DNA of 64,000 nt from Callipepla californica brunnescens (lineage: Eukaryota; Chordata; Aves; Galliformes; Odontophoridae): positions 3,344,001 through 3,408,000 of the forward strand of contig JALIRH010000030.1 of NCBI GenBank assembly GCA_023055505.1, written 5' to 3'. Of this stretch, positions 23,431 through 40,560 are shown in pieces. The position numbers and the translations under genes were made by a program. The notes beneath the pieces are model-generated. The model was not told the DNA's origin. It saw nothing but the letters and a program-made list of their open reading frames with translations, and did not search any database. The first letter of the stretch is position 1. The number at the start of each line of letters is the position of its first letter.

Positions 23431-24509
23431 ATTAATAGGATGCAGGTGATCAGTTAATCACTACAGCTCCTGGCTGGGCTGCTGTCTCTACTTGCTAGGG
23501 ATTACACAGCCTCCCAGCTGATTGCTTCTTCACCACGCATTTCCCTTGCTGCTTTGTGTTCCACCAACCCCCAGGGCTCTGCTCTACCTCTCCTGCACTA
23601 CACCAGGCCCCTGCTCCCTGAGATGGAGGTAGCAGCGCTCCTCCGTACTGCAAGAATCATTTCCTTGCAGTTGGGGACTGAACACAGCTGACTGAACTGA
23701 GACTAGCAAATGGGGTGACCCTACTGCAGGACGTCTTGCAGACACTTAACCAAGGTCACAGCAAAGACCTTCAAGCTCAGAGTAGAGGCAAGCATGCACT
23801 GGAGAGCACTCTGAGACCTCTGTGCTGCGGGGATAAGCTGCTTGTGCACCCTGTGTGATTTTCCAGCTGATTTTCCATAGGAGATGGCATCAAAATTCTG
23901 CTTGCAGGAAGAGCAGAGGAGAAAAGCAGACATGGTGAGAGAATATCTTTTGTTAGCAAGGAAACGCGATCTGAAACTCCTGGGATAATTCCCTTCTGCA
24001 GAGGGTACCAGAATAAGCCATCTCCTTTGGAAAATCTTCCTATGGGTGAGGAGCATCTGGGTCTCTCTCATGCTGAGTTCTCCAGCATTCTCAAGGTCTT
24101 TGCACTGGGGACTTTCCTATGAGAAATGAGAATTCAGCCCTGAGAGAAATTCTTCCTGCAGCACAGACGCTTGCAGGGCATTCCCCTCAAGAGCACTGGG
24201 AAACATTCAGTGCGGACAGAGCTCTGGACGGAGCTCTTCCTGCGGTGCTGGCATTTCTCTGATCCCTTACATGAGTCAATCCCTTTCTACTTGATGAGGT
24301 TGGAGCTGTTGTTGGATCTCAACCTGCATTTGGGACAAGGGAACTGTGTGGTTCATCACCACACACAGCCACAGTGGGTAACCAGGCTGTGGCTCTGGTT
24401 GAAGCTATTCCATGTCTGGGGCATTGCAGGCTCTGTCTGCAGTGTGCATGTGCTGGTAGGAAACGTGGCTGGAGCTGCTTCTGAAGGTTCTAATATTCAG
24501 AAGGTGCTT
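23431..24509 (-). repeat. 3' flank / 3' UTR of KRAB-ZNF unit B
   Basis: Downstream sequence of the zinc-finger exon, shared with 51614-53300, 39375-40560 (+) and 61916-63533 (-). Relative to unit E it lacks about 0.5 kb after the CAGCTG near 23876. No gene of its own. Confidence 0.65.
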
Positions 24510-27888
<3,379 letters not shown>

Positions 27889-28560
27889 AGAGTTTGTTTC
27901 CAAAAGTCACTACGGCACGAGGTGGAAGATGTGAAATGAAAGCGTGCTCCACTGCGGCCCGGAGGGAGAAATGCAGTCCCAGCTGCGCTGTATCACAGAG
28001 GTACAAGCGGGCAGCAGAGCACGCTGACCTCCTGTGCTCACTTCCTCCCTGACCCAGCTCCAAGCCCTTCGTGTGCCCCTCTCTGCCCAACCCGGGCTGC
28101 AACACGCCTGCAAAGTGTTCCTGCTGTCGTTGCAGCCCACCTGGCCCAGCAAAGCTGCCGTGCCGGGCAGCACATGGAGCCGGGACCAGGGTCCCACCCG
28201 GTGCTGCTGGCAGCGTGTGCTCCTCTGCACAAACCACGAAGGGCACCTACCTTGGGTGCAGAGCAGGCTGCTCCCAGCTCTGTTGCAGGCAACCGGGCTC
28301 CTTGGAGTCGCGCAGAGCACAGGATGCCGAGTGCCCTCAGCCCGGAGCTGGCCGCAGGACGGCCTTGGTGCACCTCCTGCCACCGCGGTGCTGCCCGGAT
28401 GGCTTCCAGCCAGGCTCTGGCTGCTTCAGCACAGGCTCAGGTGCCACAGCGAGCACGCCCTGAGCCGGCTGCCAGGCCTCGGGCACTTTCACTGCTCATT
28501 CTCAGCTCACATCTGCTCCCGGGGGACAGGAGGAGGGGAGGGAGGGAGGGAGGGGGCAGT
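27889..28560 (-). promoter_or_regulatory. Promoter/first-exon block of unit B (subtype II)
   Basis: GC-rich, CpG-containing block. In gene sense it contains a putative noncoding first exon ending TGCACCCAAG at 28251, followed by GTAGGTGCCC, a near-consensus donor. This donor could splice to the ATG exon acceptor at 26494. Blocks of the same type stand at matching places before units C, E and the gene-less unit. The many overlapping long ORFs in all frames reflect base composition. Confidence 0.65.
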
Positions 28561-30830
28561 TAATGAAGGGTGTGGGCTGAGTTTTGTTATGCTAATGAAG
28601 CAGTGCTTTCTGCAGTGTCTTTGCTTCTTTGCTGGGAACATTTGCACATCCATGTGCTCAGGCATCCCTACTTACACTTTATTGTTTTCCATTAACTCCT
28701 CTCAGCCCTGAGCATGTCTCAGCAAGAGGCAATCACTGTCTGCCCTGGTCCAGAGGACAGCATCACCCTGCAGCTGGTTGAGTTCTTATCCTAACCACTT
28801 CTCCTGGTTTCTCTGTTAGGTCTTCTTTTGAAGGCGTGAGCATACTTAAGCACACTGCTGTTAGATGGCCTGCTCTGATGTTCACTGGTGTATATCAACA
28901 GAATTTAGGGCCACCCAGAAGGAACTGCTCTCAGGGTACTTGGGAGTTTATATACAGGTGATATTGGTTGGTTTCGTTAGCAATAGGGATAAATACATTA
29001 GTTTAAGAACTGATATATTAGTTTAGCAAAAAGAACGCATATGTGCTACTTGTAAAGCTTTCCATTTCAGCTTTTGTGGGTTAACAGTCTTGTTTTCTCT
29101 CAGTACCTCTGCACTGGGAACATAATTCCATTTTATTTTCTGCCTCAATGGTTTTGCCTCACAAGAAGCACTGGATTCACAATAGAATACTTTTTTGCCT
29201 CAAAACATGCCACCACATTTAGCTCAGGTTCCACATACACTGTTTTTAAAAGTGGTGCACTGTGGTATCATAATCAATGGGAATCTTCCAAAGTGGATGC
29301 AAGTGAGTCAGAGGTTTCAGGGATGAAGCTGATGGTGGAAAAAGGGAAGAAGTCGGTGGGCACTAGACCATGAATACTACTGAGCATGCCCAAAGGGACA
29401 TTAGCACATACCTGTGAGACCTTGAAAAAGAAGGGCTATGTATGCCAGCGTACAGCAGATGTATGTCTGAACGGTTCAAATGCAGAACCTGAACTCTGAG
29501 AGGGTGCGCTTGCTTGTCAAGACGCCCAGTGCGCACCGTGAGGAATAAAGGGATGCTGCTTTCTAACATCACACTGAGTGATTCTCAGGGAGCTCCCCCC
29601 AATCCAGGCTCCATCGGGACCAGCTGCATGTTCCCTGCATTGCAGCAGTGCATTCCTTTTTACTGCCCCTGCAAAAGCGTGACAGAAGCTTGTCACGTAT
29701 GGAGAGTAAGGGTGAGGGGATCCCCGAGTAGTTCCTCACATGCAGTTATGGAGATGACCCATGTGTGCAACAGGTTTTTTTTCCCAGAAATAACATGGTG
29801 AGGGGGTTCTAGAGAGAAGCCCACCAAGAGAAATGGGGTTTGAGTAGTACTTGAGAGATTCAGGACCCCCGGGCAACACATCTTCCTGCATGAACGGTGG
29901 TGAGGGTGTGCTTGAGAGATTCCAGACCCCCAGGAGAAACTGAAGAGCTAGGGTTATTGGGAACTGTGTTGTGTTATGGCTGCCGGCATTGTGATGTTGT
30001 CTGTGAACGTGGGTATGACTAGTACTGTGAGGGTGCCAAGCGTGTCATTTTTTTCCTCTCTCTGTGGTGTGTGTATGTGGCAGGTCTGCAGAGTGTGTTA
30101 AGCTTTGCTTTTTACTTTTGTAGCTGCAGCAGTGTGTGCGTTACAGTGTGTGAAGGCAGTTTGTACATTCCAGACATTCCAGACATGGAGGAGTTGGCTG
30201 TGGGAGGAACTGCAGAGGAAACTTGTTGAAAATTGTAATAGTTGGTAGACTAGACAAATGATTAAAATAACTTGTGGAAACCTGGGGTCTGTGGAAAAAC
30301 AACAACTAAAGTTCCTGTTTAGTTGGAGAAATTGGTTATGACTCTCCCTGGAGGAATTTGGTGTACAACCATGCCTTGAGGGAGTTGGAAGAATCCATTT
30401 CCTACCAGTGTGAGGAGGGACAATTGTCCATCATAAAGTGTATTTAGATGAAAGTGTATTCAGACTGTTGTGATGGTTGCAGTTTGCACCAGCCAAGATA
30501 GGTGAAGACTGGAAAGAGAAACAATTGTGTCTCCACCCCCTCCCTCCCTGGTCGGTTCCCAGAGCGCTCAGAGAAAGACCCTGGGGCAGAGACACTGTAA
30601 ACTCCTGTTGTGAAATGCTGTGTTACCTGGCGATTGGGCAGGAACACATTGGAAGCAAGAATGTCCTTGTCTGCAGAGATCTAGGATACCCAATATACCA
30701 GTGTTAGCATTGGAAGCCTCTGGGGCTGGAGAGGAGACTGAAATTTGTTTTTTGTTTTTACCAGGGGCATCAGAGTCCATAATTAGTCGAGACTGGTTGG
30801 AGCAATTACAGGGAAAAGTAAAATTGTAGA
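28561..30830 (+). repeat. Duplicated spacer block, copy 2
   Basis: The longest copy. At 29026-29724 it is almost identical to 36859-37557 in inverted orientation. It contains AATAAAGGGATGCTGC at about 29548, a repeated GTGAGGG...TTGAGAGATTC(C)AG leader-like motif at 29800-29940, and a degenerate coding-like tract near 30130-30250. It may be an old retroviral LTR-leader-gag fragment. No intact gene. Confidence 0.6.
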
Positions 30831-31090
30831 ATGGTGTCTTTTGTAGACAGGACAGGTGTGTGGAAGACCAAAGAGTGCTGAGCCATTTTTAATGATGAAA
30901 CTTTGGAAAAAAAAATAAAGAGAGGGAGGCTAGGGAAAGGCAACAGCCAAGGAAGGCACAGGAGGGAACAGAGAGGAAATGGAGAAAGCAAAGGCAAGAA
31001 AGGACAAGGAGTAGAGACAGGAAATAATTGGTGTTGATCATAGTGCAGGGAACTGAAAGAGGGATGATGAAAAAATTAGAGCGGCCCAGG
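30831..31090. other. Centre between divergent units B and C
   Basis: About 260 bp of purine-rich sequence with AGGGAGAGAGGGGG, found once in the window. It separates the spacer block in plus orientation from a shortened copy in minus orientation. No gene seen. Confidence 0.5.
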
Positions 31091-31560
31091 GAGAGAGGGG
31101 GTGGTGACACAATTGTTTCTCTTTCCAGTCTTCATCTATCTTGGCTGGTGCAAACTGCAACGATCACAACAGTCTGAATAAACTTTCTTCTAAATACACT
31201 TCCATCTAATTACACTTTACGATGGACAATTGTCCCTCCTCACATTGCTAGGTAATGGAGTCTGCCAAATCCCTCAAGGCATGGTTGTACACCAAATTCC
31301 TCCAGGGAGAGTCATAACCAATTTCCCCCAAACAAAATGGGGGAACTTTTGTTGCTTCTAGTGAGGCAAAACCATTGAGGCAGAAAATAAAATACAGTTA
31401 TGTTCCCAGTGCAGAATTCCTGAGGGAAAACAAGACTGTCCACCCAGAAAAGCTGAAATGGAAAGCTTTAGAAGTATCACATATGCGTTCTTTTTCCTAA
31501 ACTAATATATTGGTTCTTGAACTAATGTATTAATCCATATTGCTAAAAAAATACAGCCCA
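31091..31560 (-). repeat. Duplicated spacer block, copy 3 (internally deleted)
   Basis: Inverted relative to copy 2. It jumps near 31362 (GCTTCTAG next to TGAGGCAAAACC), omitting well over 1 kb that is present in the copy at 36060-37980. Confidence 0.6.
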
Positions 31561-32110
31561 TGTCCTTTTTTTCCCTTTACACGACCACCCCTCCTCCTGT
31601 CCCCGGGAGCAGATGTGAGCTGAGAATGAGCAGTGAAAGTGCCCGAGGCCTGGCAGCCGGCTCAGGGCGTGCTCGCTGTGGCACCTGAGCCTGTGCTGAA
31701 GCAGCCAGAGCCTGGCTGGAAGCCATCCGGGCAGCACCGCGGTGGCAGGAGGTGCACCAAGGCCGTCCTGTGGCCAGCTCCGTGCTGAGGGCACTCGGCA
31801 TCCTGTGCTCTGCGCGACTCCAAGGAGCCCGGTTGCCTGCAACAGAGCTGGGAGCAGCCTGCTCTGCACCCAAGGTAGGTGCCGTTCGTGGTTCGTGCAG
31901 AGGAGCACACGCTGCCAGCAGCACCGGGTGGGACCCTGGTCCCGGCTCCATGTGCTGCCCGGCACGGCAGATTGCTGTACTTCAGTTTGTTTTGTTTCAG
32001 GGAGGACAGCAGATGCACCAAGCACATGTTCTGCAGCCTCCCTGTTTCTCCAGGGGGTGGGAACAATGTTTCCTGACAATTTGTAAGTGCAGAGTGAGCA
32101 CCTGACAGAA
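31561..32110 (+). promoter_or_regulatory. Promoter/first-exon block of unit C (subtype I)
   Basis: GC-rich block in gene sense, with putative first exon ending GCACCCAAG at 31874 and donor GTAGGT. Downstream of GCACGGCAG its sequence switches to the subtype shared with 15932-16080 (TTGTTTTGTTTCAGGGAGG), unlike units B and E. Confidence 0.6.
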
Positions 32111-32639
32111 GTTTCTCACCCGGGAGCCAGGAAATCATTGGCTTTGGCAGTTTGGCACACAATGAGTTGTACCATTACTGCTCGAAATCTCCACTCTTTG
32201 CTGCCTGAACTGCACGCTCAGCTTCCCAGATTTGAGCTGGGCTGGCACTGACATTTGTGCTGCAGTATTTGTGACAAAGAGTTTGCCAGATATCCTAAGG
32301 ACCAGTTGGAATTAATGTACACAGACGGGCTGGCATTATTCATTCATGGATCAGCTTTTTCCTGGGAGTGGTGGGGCTGATGCCTTCTGGGCACTCTTTG
32401 TTCTGACTTCAGGCCTTACCATTCCTCAGGAGGTAGACGGGGGAAATGGGAAGCTGTTTTCTGCTCTGTGCTGATCATGACAGTACAGGAGCTGAAGTAT
32501 TTCCCATGATTTTATTTTCTTTCTGGAGTGCTACATTCTGATGGAAGGTAACAGCAGGGGGCTGATGATGAACAGTGTCTATGGGAATGCCCAGGTCTAA
32601 TGCTTATTTCTTTATTTACTTAATTTGGCCAAGATTTAT
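32111..32639. other. Unit C intronic/flanking sequence, partly unique
   Basis: Mostly unmatched elsewhere in the window. One stretch (about 32300-32390, encoding ELMYTDGLALFIHGSA in one frame) loosely resembles a retroviral RNase H start but is too short to call. From about 32480 it rejoins sequence shared with unit E (49040 onward). Confidence 0.35.
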
Positions 32640-33429
32640 TACTCCACTTTCAGAGTTTTGATTGCAAATTTAGCTTCTGTTCCCAGTACCTGTCTATTTC
32701 TGTTCTCCTTTCCTTCATATGCAGCTTCCAAACCTGGCATTTTGCACGTAACACCTCTGTCCTTAAATCCTTGTGTGGCCCCTCGTGACTTTGACAATTT
32801 GTCACAGATGGATCCAAATACAACATGCGATTCGAATCAGCAGAGCAGCAGGACTATATTCATTGATATAAAACACAAATCTTGTAGTGCTTTAACAGTG
32901 TCTTAACAAGACTGGATTACACACACAACTACAGGAGCCCATCCCATTGAGTCATGAGTCTTAGAGTGGTCGCATTTTCTGTCACAGCTCCTGAACCCAC
33001 AGAAATATGGAGCCTTGGAAGACATGGATCGACTTCTATTGCCAGACTTGTTCACATCTTTGTGTGTAAAGTATCATATGAGTCTCTTACAGCAGATCAG
33101 AATCTGCAAGTTGTCTGGACGAAAGGAGGTGAAGGATCTCTGCTAAGGTGTGACCTCGACCTGCTCTCTGTTTTGGGATGACTATCCCCTTGTCGTGCTT
33201 TCTCTTTAGTCCCCCACTGTTCAACTCTCAGCACTCAGTTCCTTCAGCACCCCAGATTGTGACTGCTTTATGATGATTACTGTCATTTAGCCAGAGTGTT
33301 ATGAGTGCTGTTGCTCATTGCCTTACTGTGCAGGGTGTGCTGTGCCATCCCCCAGGCAGTGCCGTGCAGATGGTTTGGTGTGGGCAGGGGTTGGACAGGG
33401 ACTACTGCATTCAGTCACAGCTGTGCTGA

Positions 33430-33996
<567 letters not shown>

Positions 33997-34102
33997 TGAG
34001 TTTCATAAGGGCTCATCATAATCAGCACTTTAATAACATCCTGCAGTCAGTGCTGGCCAGCAGGCATCAGCCAGGAGGGGAAGGACCATCTCCCTGCAGT
34101 CA

Positions 34103-34687
<585 letters not shown>

Positions 34688-35592
34688 TCAGCACAGCTGT
34701 GACTGAATGCAGCAGTCCTTGTCCAACCCCTGCCCACCCCAGACCAACTGCACGGCACTGCCTCGGGGATGGCACAGCACACCCTGCACAGTGAGGCAAT
34801 GAGCAACAGCACTCATAGCACTCTGGCTAAATGACAACAATCATCACAAAACTATCACAGTCTGGGGGGCTGTAAGAACTGACAGCTGACAGTTGAACAG
34901 CAGGGGACTAAAGACAAAACATGACAAGGAGACAGGCATCCCAAAGCAGAGAGCACGTCGAGGTCACACATTAGCAGAGATCCTTCACCCCCTTTTGTCC
35001 AGACACCTTGCAGATACTGATCTGCTGTCAGAGGCTCACGCTTAGTTTGGAGCTCTGTGACCTTCCCTAAGGTTATGTCTGACTGAGCTCATATGATTCT
35101 TTACACACAAAGCCGTGAACAAGTCTGGGACCAGAACTGGATCCAGGTCCATTAAGGCTCCTTATTTCTGTGTGTTCAGGAGATGACATAGACAGGGGGA
35201 CCACTCTGAGCCTCATGACTCAATGGGAGGGGCTCCTGTAGTTCTGTGTGTAATCCAGTCTTGTTAAGGCACTGTTAAATCAGTACTGCCAATGTGTTGT
35301 CTATCAATATATATAGTCCTCCTTCTCGGTAGCTTTGGATCGCATATTGTATTGGGATCCATCTGTGACAAATTGGCAAAGTCACGAGGGGCCACACAAG
35401 GAAGTAAGGGGAGAGGTGTAACGTGCAAAATGCCAGGTTTGGAAGCTAAATATGAAAGAAAGGAAAACAGAAATAGACAGGAACAGGGAACAGAACCTAA
35501 ATCACATCTCTAACACTGAAGTAATTAATCATGGCCAAATAAAATAATAAAATAACTAAGCATTAACCATAGACATTCCATGAGACACCGTT

Positions 35593-35935
35593 TGTTGTAA
35601 TCCTATGCAGTGAACACCATTTGTGGCGGCGAAGGGAGACAAGGACACCAGGTGGTCATCAGCAAGTCCCGCCTTTAATCAGAAAGCTGCGTACATTTAC
35701 ATTGGTAGTAATGAAGTTCATACATACTGCAAAACCCGAGCTCCTAATTGGTTAGTGATGTCAGTGAGGTGAAAGTTTCATTGTTAATTCTTACAGTTAA
35801 ACTGAATTTTCATTGGTCACTAGTTCCTTAATCCTAACTCCTACACCCTCATGTTGCAGCAAGGTTACTGTGGCCTAGTTTTGTGATTGGTCAATACAGC
35901 ATTACATCTTCACTTGAGTTGCAACAGTTGTAACA
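35593..35935 (-). mobile_element. Possible solo LTR
   Basis: Minus strand begins near TGTTACAACTG and ends in GATTACAACA. It has several CCAAT elements (GACCAATCAC, GACCAATGAA, AACCAATTAG), a GATTAAAGG polyadenylation-like signal, and CCACCTGGTGTCC near the end. It interrupts the unit flank, which in unit B continues CACCATTCATCATCAGC. No clear target-site duplication, and the right end is uncertain. Confidence 0.45.
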
Positions 35936-36059
35936 TCCCTTTTCTGCTTGGACAGCTGCAGCTAGTCCCTGTAAAGCCACTCTTGGCCTATCTCAGACAT
36001 CTGCAAGAGGTTTTCCCTGCTGTGCCCCTTGCTCTTCAGCCAGTCTTGCATAAAATCCT

Positions 36060-37980
36060 CCACACTCAGTTGTGCCCCTGCAGCTGACTCAGGGCTTGCC
36101 TCAGGTGATCAATCAGTGGTTCAGGCCGTGATTCAACAGTTCCCATACAGATGGACAATGGTCCCTCCTCACATTGCCAGGTAATTGAGTCTGCCAGATC
36201 CCTCAAGGCATGGTTGTACACCAAATTCCTCCAGGGAGAGTCATAACCAATTTCCCCCAACAAAACGGGAACATTACTTGTTGTTTTTCCACAGACCCCA
36301 GGTTTCCACAAGTTACTTTAACCATTTGTCCAATCTACCAATCATTGCAATTTTCAACAAGTTTCCTCTGCAGTTTTCCACAGCCAACTCCTCCATGTCA
36401 GGAACGTCTGGAATGTACAAACTGCCTTCACACACTGTAACACACACACTGCTGCAGCTACAAGAGTAAAAAGCAAAGCTTAACACACTCTGCAGACCTG
36501 CCACATACACACACCACAGAGAGAGGAAAAAAAATGACAAACTTGGCACCCTCATAGTAATACTCAAAGCCATGTTCACAGACAACATCACAATGCCGGC
36601 AGCCATAACACAACACAGTTTCCAATAACCTTAGCTCTTCAGTTTCTCCTGGGGGTCTGGAATCTCTCAAGCACACCCTCACCACCTTATTTTCAGAAAG
36701 ATGTGTTGCCCGGGGGTCCTGAATCTCTCAAGTACTGCTAAAACCCCATTTCTCTTGGTGGGCTTCTCTCAAGCAAGCCTTCACCACGTTATTTCAAGGA
36801 AAAAAAAACCCATTGCACACTTGGGCCATTTCCCTGATCGCATGTGGGGTACTACGCAGGGATCCCCTCACCCTTACTCTCCATACGTGACAAGCTTCTG
36901 TCACGCTTTTGCAGGGGCAGTAAAAAGGAATGCACTGCTGCAATGCAGGGAACATGCAGCTGGTCCCGATGGAGCCTGGATTGGGGGGAGCTCCCTGAGA
37001 ATCACTCAGTGTGATGTTAGAAAGCAGCATCCCTTTATTCCTCACGGTGCGCACTGGGCGTCTTGACAAGCAAGCGCACCCTCTCAGAGTTCAGGTTCTG
37101 CATTTGAACCGTTCAGACATACATCTGCTGTACGCTGGCATACATAGCCCTTCTTTTTCAAGGTCTCACAGGTATGTGCTAATGTCCCTTTGGGCATGCT
37201 CAGTAGTATTCATGGTCTAGTGCCCACCGACTTCTTCCCTTTTTCCACCATCAGCTTCATCCCTGAAACCTCTGACTCACTTGCATCCACTTTGGAAGAT
37301 TCCCATTGATTATGATACCACAGTGCACCACTTTTAAAAACAGTGTATGTGGAACCTGAGCTAAATGTGGTGGCATGTTTTGAGGCAAAAAAGTATTCTA
37401 TTGTGAATCCAGTACTTCTTGTGAGGCAAAACCATTGAGGCAGAAAATAAAATGGAATTATGTTCCCAGTGCAGAGGTACTGAGAGAAAACAAGACTGTT
37501 AACCCACAAAAGCTGAAATGGAAAGCTTTACAAGTAGCACATATGCGTTCTTTTTGCGATATTAATACATCGGTTCTTAAACTAATGTATTAATCCCTTT
37601 GCTAAGAAAACCAACCTATGTCACCTGTACAGAAACTCCCAAGTACCCTGAGAGCAGTTCCTTCTGGGTGGCCTTACAGACTGTAGATATATACCAGTGA
37701 ACATCAGAGACGGCCCTCGTACAGGAGCATGGTAAACCGTGCTCATACCTTGAAAAAGAGACCAAACAGAGAAACCAGGAGAAGTGGTTTGGACTAGAAC
37801 CCTCCCAGCTGCAGGGAGATGCTGTCCTCTAGAGCAGGGCAGCCGGCGACTGCCTCTTGCTAATACATGCTCATAGCTGAGAGGATTTAAAGGATGTGCA
37901 AATGTCCCCAGCAAAGGAAGAAAAGACACCACAGAAAGCAATGCTTCATTAGCATAACAAAACTCAGACCCCACCCTTCT
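36060..37980 (-). repeat. Duplicated spacer block, copy 4
   Basis: Inverted relative to copies 1 and 2. It carries the 81-codon minus-strand frame 36311-36066 (EIGYDSPWRNLVYNHALRDL, then MGTVESRPEP). The end of that frame resembles sequence next to the 3' LTR of the ERV relic at 43282. The tract 36859-37557 is near-identical to 29026-29724. Confidence 0.6.
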
Positions 37981-38640
37981 TTAACTGCCCCCTCCCTCCC
38001 TCCCTCCCCTCCTCCTGTCCCCCGGGAGCAGATGTGAGCTGAGAATGAGCAGTGAAAGTGCCCGAGGCCTGGCAGCCGGCTCGGGGCGTGCTCGCTGTGG
38101 CACCTGAGCCTGTGCTGAAGCAGCCAGAGCCTGGCTGGAAGCCATCCGGGCAGCACCGCGGTGGCAGGAGGTGCACCAAGGCCGTCCTGCGGCCAGCTCT
38201 GGGCTGAGGGCACTCGGCATCCTGTGCTCTGCGCGACTCCAAGGAGCCCGGTTGCCTGCAACAGAGCTGGGAGCAGCCTGCTCTGCACCCAAGGTAGGTG
38301 CCCTTCGTGGTTCGTGCAGAGGAGCACACGCTGCCAGCAGCACCGGGTGGGACCCTGGTCCCGGCTCCATGTGCTGCCCGGCACGGCAGCTTTGCTGGGC
38401 CAGGTGGGCTGCAACGACAGCAGGAACACTTTGCAGGCGTGTTGCAGCCCGGGTTGGGCAGAGAGGGGCACACGAAGGGCTTGGAGCTGGGACAGGGAGG
38501 AAGTGAGCACAGGAGGTCAGCGTGCTCTGCTGCCCGCTTGTACCTCTGTGATACAACGCAGCTGGGACTGCAGTTCTCCCTCTGGACCATACAAGAAGAC
38601 CTTGCTGCGCAGCTCTGCACGTGTGGATTCCTGTTATCTT
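37981..38640 (+). promoter_or_regulatory. Promoter/first-exon block of the gene-less unit (subtype II)
   Basis: Same layout as unit E: GC-rich block with first-exon end GCACCCAAG at 38293 and donor GTAGGT. No KRAB exon remains downstream. If still active it would drive a noncoding transcript through 38.3-40.5 kb. Confidence 0.6.
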
Positions 38641-40560
38641 TAAAATACCTGGTACATTTTGTACGTAGCACCTCTCTCCTTACATCCTTGTGCTACACCC
38701 CATGACTTTCACAATTTGTCACAGATGGATCCAAACACAATATGCCATCCGAAATGAAAGAGAAGCCGGACTATATTTATTTATATACAACACAAATGCT
38801 GTAGTGAATTAACAGTGCCTTAATAAGATTGGATTACACACACAACTACAGGAGCCACTCCCACTGAGTCATGAGGCTCAGAGTGGTCCCCCTCCTGTCT
38901 CAGCTCTTGAACCCACACAAATAAGGTGCTTTGGTCGACCTGGATCCACTTGTAGTCCCAGACTTTGAGTGTAAAGAATCATATGAGCACAGTCTCAGAC
39001 ATAACCTCAGGGAAGGACACAAAGCTCCAAATTAAGCGTGAGTCTCTTACAGCAGATCAGTACCTGCAAGGTGTCTGGACAAAAGAGTGTGAAGGATCTC
39101 TACTAAGGTGTGACCTCGACCTGCTCTCTGTTTTGGGATGACTGTCTCCTTGTCGTGCTTTGCCTTTAGTCCCCCACTGTTCAACTCTCAGCTGTCAGTT
39201 CTTTCAGCCCCCCAGACTGTGATAGCTTTGTGATGATTACTGTCATTTAGCCAGAGTGCTATGAGTGCTGTTGCTCATTGCCTGCACTGTGCTGTGCCAT
39301 CCCCCAGGCAGTGACATGCAGTTGGTCTGGGGTGGGCAAGGGTTGGACCGGGACTGCTGCATTCAGTCACAGCTGAACCCTCTGCAGAAGGGAATTATCC
39401 CAGGAGTTTCAGATGGCCTTTCCTTGCTAACAAAAATATTCTCTCACCATGTCTGCTTCTCTCGTCTCCTCTTCCTGCAAGCAGATTTTTCATGCCATCT
39501 CCTAAGGAAAATCAGCTGTGTCTGGTTGCTCTGTGTGTCTGTGTGCATGTGCTGCTTTCAGAAGTTTCTGAGTGCACTGAGGAATGAAATACAAGTGTCA
39601 GGAAAGCAGTAACGTGGCTCGTGGAAGTTTTCTGAAAAAAAGCTGTAGCTGATGGGGAAGGGGCTGAATAAAGTAGGAGAGTTGTTCTGGAGCAAATCTC
39701 AATGTATCTTGCTTTTTGTTCTAAAAATAAAAGACCAATTTGTGGATGGAGGAATGGTACAAGGAAGTTTGATTTTGGTGCTGACTCCAGTCCACTGCTT
39801 TCATCACAGGGAGGCATTTCTTTCACACAAGCAATGTCATCCTTTTTCACATAATTCCACATTACCTCTACTCCTCTTCCCAAAAATATTTCACAGGAGC
39901 TCAAAGCAGCTGTGAGACACCAAGCTTTGCTTGGTTCCACTAGATCTACAAAAAACTGAGCTTGTTTCTCCTAAGTGCAGCATCCCATGTCTCAGGAGGT
40001 GGTGGGAGCAGAAGGCAGTGCAAAGCCACAGGGTGCACAAGCAGCTTATCCCCGCAGCACAGAGGTTTCAGAGTGCTCTCCAGTGCATGCTTGCCTCTTT
40101 TCTGAGCTTGAAGGTCTTTGCTTTGGCCTTGGGAAAGTGTCCACAAGACCTCCTGAAGAACAGCCACCACATATATGCCTGGCTCAGCTCAAGCTCCTGA
40201 GGTCAGTTTGCAGGAAGTGGAGGTTGATTTTGGTGAGCTGGTGAAGCCAGCAGGAGCCTGCCCATGTCCTCTGGAGCTGTGAGTTTCTCTGTAGGATCCC
40301 TGAGTCCCCCCAGCAAGCTGCAAGGAGATGATTCTTGCAGTACTGCAAAGCGCTGCTTCCTCCATCTCAGGGAGCAGAGGCCTGGTGTGGTGTAGGAGAG
40401 GTAAAGCAGAGCCCTGGGGGTTGTTGGAATACAAAGCAGCAAGGGAAATGCGTGTGGAAGAGGCAAGCAGCTGGGAGGCTTAAGAATCCCCAGCAACAGG
40501 AGAAAGTTCCTGAGGCAAGAGGTGGATGACTTACATTTCAGCTGCATTCAGTTAATTCCT
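38641..40560 (+). pseudogene. KRAB-ZNF unit with the whole gene body deleted
   Basis: The 5' flank of a unit (to about 39375, ...GCATTCAGTCACAGCTG) is joined directly to the 3' flank (...CCCTCTGCAGAAGGGAATTATCCCAGG). In unit E the same two points lie about 2.1 kb apart, with all four coding exons between them. An AATAAA follows at about 39665. The downstream flank (to about 40560) matches 52060-53280 well. Confidence 0.8.

Noticed and set aside
32300..32390. RNase H-like TDG stretch
   Set aside because: Fewer than 30 codons of loose similarity with no supporting retroviral sequence on either side.
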